A stretch of DNA of 17,017 nucleotides, taken from an uncultured Desulfomonile sp. (GTDB taxonomy: Bacteria > Desulfobacterota > Desulfomonilia > Desulfomonilales > Desulfomonilaceae). This document shows, piece after piece, positions 13,291 to 17,017 of this stretch. The notes under the pieces were generated by a model. That model saw only the letters and a program-made list of their open reading frames with translations, searched no databases and was not told where the DNA came from. The DNA lies in assembly GCA_937915285.1 (NCBI GenBank), contig CALDNG010000451.1, positions 1 to 17,017 on the forward strand. Direction: 5' to 3'. Position 1 is the stretch's first letter; each line of letters begins with the position of its first letter. The translations under genes were made by a program, and so were the position numbers.

Positions 13291-14136
13291 ATGAAAATAA
13301 AATTTTGCGGCTCCAGAGGATCCATCGCCGCCCCCGGACCTGAAACCGTAATATATGGTGGCAATACCACCTGCGTCGAGGTTGTGTCTGAATCAGGTCA
13401 AACGTCCATAATAGACTGCGGCACTGGCATACGAAACCTGGGAGACCAGATCATCAAAGATGACCGGTCCTCAAAAGTGAACCTCTTTATGACCCACATA
13501 CATTGGGACCACCTCTTGGGCCTACCTTTCTTCGGTCCCCTATTTAGACCGGAATGTCATATAACCGTCAATGGGTGCAGACAGTGCTTCGCAGGTCTGA
13601 AAAGAATTTTTTGCAGTGACTACATTGATGGCGCGTGGCCTGTTCGATACGAGGATTTGAAAGCCAAAATAGATCCTCCCGCGGAAGCTCCGGTTACAAG
13701 CTTTCAGATGGGAGATGTTTCCGTATTCTCTCACCCGCTACAGCACCCTCAGGGGGGGTTGGGTTTCAAATTTCAGGAAAATGGAAAGACTTTTGTTTTT
13801 CTCACGGACAACGAGCTTCTTGAAGATGGTTGGGTTGGCAGCGCATTCAGGGATTTCGTCAAATTTTGTCGAGGCGCCGATGTTCTCGTTCATGACGCCC
13901 AATATCTTCCTGAAGAAATACAGACAAGACGCGGTTGGGGACACTCGGATTATGAATCAGTCTGCCGTTTGGCCATACAGGCAGAGGTGAAGAAACTTTT
14001 CCTGTTTCACCATGACCCATGGCGCACTGACAAGGGCGTTTCAAAAATAATCGACAGGGCATGGGAATATCTGGACGTGCAGGGTTACCAGATCGAGATA
14101 GATGCGGCCAGAGAAGGCGCTACCATCTATCTGTAA
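13291..14136 (+). CDS. Metallo-beta-lactamase-fold hydrolase (unknown substrate)
   Basis: A 281-residue protein with no signal peptide, so probably cytoplasmic. It starts with KIKFCGSRGSIAAPG, a pattern common in a bacterial MBL-fold group. It carries THIHWDH (H69, H71, D73, H74) as metal-binding motif, followed by a later FLTDN aspartate (about D172), a VLVHDAQY region, a GWGHSDY histidine and a C-terminal FHHDPWR. Such proteins include phosphodiesterases and other hydrolases that bind two metal ions; the substrate is not predictable from sequence. It is divergent from the bioF-like gene and convergent with murJ, so it stands alone. The ATG at 13291 has only a weak GAG upstream. Confidence 0.85.
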   Translation: MKIKFCGSRGSIAAPGPETVIYGGNTTCVEVVSESGQTSIIDCGTGIRNLGDQIIKDDRSSKVNLFMTHIHWDHLLGLPFFGPLFRPECHITVNGCRQCFAGLKRIFCSDYIDGAWPVRYEDLKAKIDPPAEAPVTSFQMGDVSVFSHPLQHPQGGLGFKFQENGKTFVFLTDNELLEDGWVGSAFRDFVKFCRGADVLVHDAQYLPEEIQTRRGWGHSDYESVCRLAIQAEVKKLFLFHHDPWRTDKGVSKIIDRAWEYLDVQGYQIEIDAAREGATIYL

Positions 14137-14161
14137 AAAGTCTCGACCGTTAGCCAACCCC

Positions 14162-15775
14162 TTATTTTCTGGTCAGCAACGATCGAAACATGCTGATCTC
14201 TGAGCACTTCAAAAAAAGGGCCGAAATAAAAAACAGTCCCATACCTCCCACAAGCAATCCCAATAGAATCAGGCCGTTTGCGAGGTTCAGTCCCGAACTC
14301 CAGTCTGCATAATCCCTGGACAGCCATATGAAAATCCCCATGGCCGTTGAGGCGACAATGACCCTCGCCAAAGAAATACTGAAGTCGCGCATCGGAAACA
14401 ATCCAACCCGCCTCACGAGTATCGTAAACAGGATCGAGACATTTAGCGCTGCAGAGATGGCCGTGGCCAGGGCCAGTCCACCGTGACGCATGGGCCCCAT
14501 CAACAACAGTCCAAAAACAAGATTGGTGAGGACCGATCCGATGGAGACGTAAAGAGGGGTTTTAGTGTCCTTGAGTGAAAAGAAGGCCTGGGTAACCACT
14601 TTTAATCCTGAATAAGCCCATAATCCTGAAGTGTAAAACAGAAGAGCGTAAGCAGTCTCCAGGGTATCGGAGTAGGTGAACAAGCCTCTCTGGAAAAGCA
14701 CCGCCACAATCGGTTCCCTTAGCAAGATCAGACCGACGGACGCCGGTATTGTCAGAAACGCTATTAGTCCCAAAGAAAAAGACAATGATTTCATCAGGGA
14801 CTTGTAATCGCCTTGTCCGGCCAGCCTGGACATGGAAGGAAGAACAGCCGTGCCCAATGCTATGGCGAAAATTCCCAGAGGCAACTCTACCAGACGATCG
14901 GCATAATAAAGCCAGGAAACCCCACCTGCAGGTAGCATCGAGGCTAAAATGGTGCCGACTAGGACATTAATTTGATAAACAGCGCCTCCAATGGCCGCTG
15001 GCACGAAAAGGGCGCCCATTTTGCGTAAGGCTGGATTCGAAAAATCAAGATTCAACCTCAGTTTAATTCCCATTTTAGGTAGAAATGGTAACTGCAGCAG
15101 CAACTGAAACAAGCCTGCCAGTATCACTGCCCAGGAAAGCGCGTAGTAGGCGGCGCACTTGTAATGGGCGCTGAAAATCATGACACTCCCGATCATGGTC
15201 AGGTTGAGCAGGATCGGCGCCGCGGCCGATGGAGCGAATACTCCAAGAGAGTTTAGGGCGCCCGACAAAAGCGCGACCAGGGATATGAAAAAGATGTATG
15301 GGAACATTATCCTGGTAAGTTCGACTGTCAAATTGAATTTCTCGGGGGCTGAGCTAAATCCTGGGGCTATCAGCTCAACTATGTAAGGGGTAAAGCTGAC
15401 CCCAAGGATTGTTATAAAAGTCAGGATGATGCCTGAAAATGTGAACGCCACCTGAGCAAGTCTTGCCGCCTCGGACAATCCCTTTCTCTGGAGCACATCC
15501 ACGTAAGTGGGAATAAAAGCTGCAGTCAGGGCTCCTTCGGCAAATAGTCTGCGCAACAGGTTGGGAATCCTGAATGCCACAAAGAAGGCATCTGCGCCCG
15601 GACCAGCGCCCATGAAAAGAGCTATCGCCATGTCACGCACAAATCCGGTTATCCTGCTTAATGACGTCCAGAAGCCTACAACCCCCGCCGCCTTAGTCAT
15701 GGCAAGCTTCTCGGATTCTACGTTTTGACTTCTTCTGGATGAAATCTCTTGACTTGATTTCTGTATTTCTGTCAT
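14162..15775 (-). CDS. murJ: Lipid II flippase MurJ (MviN family)
   Basis: A membrane protein of about 537 residues with the 14-helix MurJ fold. Near the N-terminus it shows TSLSRITGFVRDM, then GADAFFVAFRIPNLLRRLFAEGAL, the conserved MurJ segments with the arginines needed for lipid II transport. MurJ moves lipid II, the peptidoglycan building block, to the outer face of the inner membrane. I chose the ATG at 15775 over a TTG three codons upstream; GGAA lies 9 nt before it. The first 25 residues are a Ser/Gln/Glu-rich extension not usual in the family, so the ATG at 15700, close to the normal N-terminus, is also possible. A perfect hairpin lies 17 nt upstream of 15775. The gene converges on the hydrolase gene with 25 bp between them and no terminator. 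Confidence 0.93.
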   Translation of the reverse strand: MTEIQKSSQEISSRRSQNVESEKLAMTKAAGVVGFWTSLSRITGFVRDMAIALFMGAGPGADAFFVAFRIPNLLRRLFAEGALTAAFIPTYVDVLQRKGLSEAARLAQVAFTFSGIILTFITILGVSFTPYIVELIAPGFSSAPEKFNLTVELTRIMFPYIFFISLVALLSGALNSLGVFAPSAAAPILLNLTMIGSVMIFSAHYKCAAYYALSWAVILAGLFQLLLQLPFLPKMGIKLRLNLDFSNPALRKMGALFVPAAIGGAVYQINVLVGTILASMLPAGGVSWLYYADRLVELPLGIFAIALGTAVLPSMSRLAGQGDYKSLMKSLSFSLGLIAFLTIPASVGLILLREPIVAVLFQRGLFTYSDTLETAYALLFYTSGLWAYSGLKVVTQAFFSLKDTKTPLYVSIGSVLTNLVFGLLLMGPMRHGGLALATAISAALNVSILFTILVRRVGLFPMRDFSISLARVIVASTAMGIFIWLSRDYADWSSGLNLANGLILLGLLVGGMGLFFISALFLKCSEISMFRSLLTRK

Positions 15776-15792
15776 AAAGTACAATTCCGTAA

Positions 15793-15810
15793 GCGGTAAA
15801 ATATTACCGC
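15793..15810 (-). promoter_or_regulatory. Perfect hairpin in murJ leader
   Basis: GCGGTAA (15793-15799), a 4-nt loop and TTACCGC (15804-15810) make an uninterrupted 7-bp stem. It ends 4 nt before the weak Shine-Dalgarno (GGAA) of the ATG at 15775. As DNA it could be an operator; as RNA it could limit ribosome access. Confidence 0.5.
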
Positions 15811-15827
15811 GAATTCGTCAAACGCTG

Positions 15828-15855
15828 TTCACACGAACAGGCAGGACTATATAAC
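15828..15855 (+). promoter_or_regulatory. Promoter of rpsT
   Basis: TTCACA (15828-15833) and TATAAC (15850-15855) are separated by 16 bp, each one base from the sigma70 consensus. Transcription would start near 15862, giving a leader of about 38 nt. That leader opens with the 12-bp perfect palindrome ATTGTTAACAAT (15861-15872). Confidence 0.65.
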
Positions 15856-15899
15856 ACGATATTGTTAACAATGACTTATATAAAATAAGGAGCTTATGA

Positions 15900-16154
15900 A
15901 TGGCTAACCACCCATCAGCGTTGAAGAGGATCCGACAGAACGAGAAAAAACGACTTAGAAATATGTCTTACAAGTCAAAAGTAAAAACAGCGCTGAAAAA
16001 ATACCTTAAAGCATTAGACGACAAGGCTCCGGAGGCGTCACAGCTTTTGAGATCTGCGGTATCACTCCTGGACAAGGGTGTTTCCAAGGGCATCTTTCAT
16101 GCCAATACAGCCTCTAGGACGGTTGCGCGTCTGTCAAAGAAACTCCCTGCATAG
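15900..16154 (+). CDS. rpsT: 30S ribosomal protein S20
   Basis: An 84-residue, strongly basic helical protein. It begins MANHPSALKRIRQNEKKR and ends ASRTVARLSKKL, the conserved ends of bacterial S20, which binds 16S rRNA and helps early 30S assembly. AAGGAG lies 7 nt before the ATG. It stands alone, divergent from murJ, an arrangement seen in many proteobacteria. No convincing terminator is visible in the 285 bp after its stop. Confidence 0.97.
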   Translation: MANHPSALKRIRQNEKKRLRNMSYKSKVKTALKKYLKALDDKAPEASQLLRSAVSLLDKGVSKGIFHANTASRTVARLSKKLPA

Positions 16155-16439
16155 TTTGGGAATCATTTCTCAATCAAGACAGTGGTAACGCCCTGAGGAC
16201 TAGCTCGCCGGTTATTACGGATTACTGAAGAATATTAAACGGTAGCTTTCCGACTGATAACCCGCGCCTATACTTCTTCAAAACAGACACTGGCTATTAT
16301 CTCCGGTCCTTGCGCCGAAGTTTGTTTTTTTAGGCTTGCTGGTGTTCCAGATGTTTCGGAATATCCATGGATGACATTCTGGGATTACCCCTCGCAACAG
16401 CCTTATGTCATGGCTTTGACCCTGAATCCTCTGCCTTTC

Positions 16440-17017
16440 CTAAGGTGTATTGCGCCCGGGATCGCCGTGAAGTATCCAGCCGGCCCAACTCGGTGGTCTA
16501 CCGGTGAAGGATGAGTCAAGGCTTTGTGGAAGTTCCTTGCTGAAAGAAGCGATTGCCTGTCCTGGTTCTGTTTTCTCTGAGATTTTTTTCAACGCGTTCA
16601 TCAGAAATGGTTCATCAGCTCCCCAATTGGGATCCGAATAATTGATAAGCCCCATTTTTACGCCCGAATAGAAGAACCCCAGATTTAACAGCAGCGGGCC
16701 TTCACCAAGAGGCGCGTCCTTATCCTGTATCTCAAACCAGGCTACCGGATTTACAAGAAGATTGGTATTTACGGACACTGAAAAGAATTTCTTGCATACT
16801 ACTTTGCGTCTACCCTGCTTGTCCGGAGAGAAAAAGAATGCCGGCTGGAAGTCTCCGCTAACCGTATCTGGAACTCCAAGAGGCAGCGCAAGTATGAGAA
16901 CGCTCTCTTTACGGTTCTTCAGATCAGACAGCCGTTCAACAGTCGCTGTAGGGCCAACCCAGACCTCGAAATTTCTGAATATCTTCTGCACTCCCATGAC
17001 GATATCCGATGGTTTGG
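16440..17017 (-). CDS. Partial protein resembling a catalytically degenerate CHAT (caspase-like) domain
   Basis: The frame is open to the window edge, so the N-terminus is probably outside; the first ATG inside is at 16997, with no good ribosome site. Numbered from that ATG there are 185 residues. By eye the order of segments follows the CHAT domain: VWVGPTATVERL (12-23), SVLILALPLG (32-41) where CHAT has the catalytic AtHG, NTNLLVNPVAWFE (77-89) where CHAT has LSACET, PLGEGPLLLNLGFFYSGV (96-113) like the GEGL..AFLYAG block, GQAIASFSKEL (146-156), and PSWAGWILHGDP (169-180) like the final YWAaFvLiGD. Both catalytic His and Cys are missing. CHAT proteins are caspase-like proteases, often with TPR repeats in front. 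This is a pattern match only; no other domain is recognised and function is unknown. Confidence 0.6.
   Translation of the reverse strand, partial: KPSDIVMGVQKIFRNFEVWVGPTATVERLSDLKNRKESVLILALPLGVPDTVSGDFQPAFFFSPDKQGRRKVVCKKFFSVSVNTNLLVNPVAWFEIQDKDAPLGEGPLLLNLGFFYSGVKMGLINYSDPNWGADEPFLMNALKKISEKTEPGQAIASFSKELPQSLDSSFTGRPPSWAGWILHGDPGRNTP

Noticed and set aside
16363..16372. Palindrome ATCCATGGAT
   Set aside because: A single short 10-bp palindrome with no promoter or repeat context; expected by chance.
16155..16439. Terminator of rpsT at the T-run 16325-16331, and a weak GGTTAT/ATAACC pairing at 16210-16262
   Set aside because: No stable stem stands directly before the T-run and the pairing spans a 41-nt loop, so neither is convincing.

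Overview
The window looks like chromosome from an anaerobic, sulfur-metabolising bacterium of the Desulfobacterota/Deltaproteobacteria type. This is an inference from gene content: a Psr/Phs-type molybdoenzyme operon, YeeE/YedE sulfur transporters, a Rieske/cytochrome b6 pair and moderate GC. No rRNA, tRNA, insertion sequence, phage gene or CRISPR array was seen.

Region 1 (1-7934). The C-terminal end of an ArsR-family regulator (+) runs into the end of a long minus-strand cluster. Read in its own direction, the cluster is: Tat-exported molybdopterin oxidoreductase (PsrA/PhsA-like), four-cluster ferredoxin subunit, NrfD-type membrane subunit, TorD-like chaperone, an unknown single-pass membrane protein, two YeeE/YedE half-transporters, a small secreted protein whose only cysteine is its last residue, a Rieske protein and a cytochrome b6-like protein. 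A good sigma70-type promoter (TTGACT, 17 bp, TATAAA) precedes the molybdoenzyme gene. The likely theme is periplasmic reduction or oxidation of an inorganic sulfur compound linked to the quinone pool (NrfD and Rieske/cytochrome b), with sulfur transport alongside. The exact substrate cannot be read from the sequence. This is the most interesting part of the window.

Region 2 (7935-13290). A second minus-strand cluster reads BioF-like aminoacyl-CoA condensing enzyme, SPASM-like radical SAM protein of unknown function, then thiM, thiE and thiL with ATGA overlaps (thiamine salvage and phosphorylation). No TPP riboswitch is visible in front of it. A 25-bp interrupted palindrome lies just upstream of the bioF-like gene.

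Region 3 (13291-17017). A metallo-beta-lactamase-fold hydrolase (+) converges on the lipid II flippase gene murJ (-). murJ is divergent from rpsT (ribosomal protein S20, +), which has a clear promoter. A perfect 18-bp hairpin lies in the murJ leader. Between rpsT and the last gene (16155-16439, 285 bp) there is no gene and no convincing terminator. The window ends inside a minus-strand gene whose layout resembles a CHAT (caspase-like) domain without its catalytic His and Cys.
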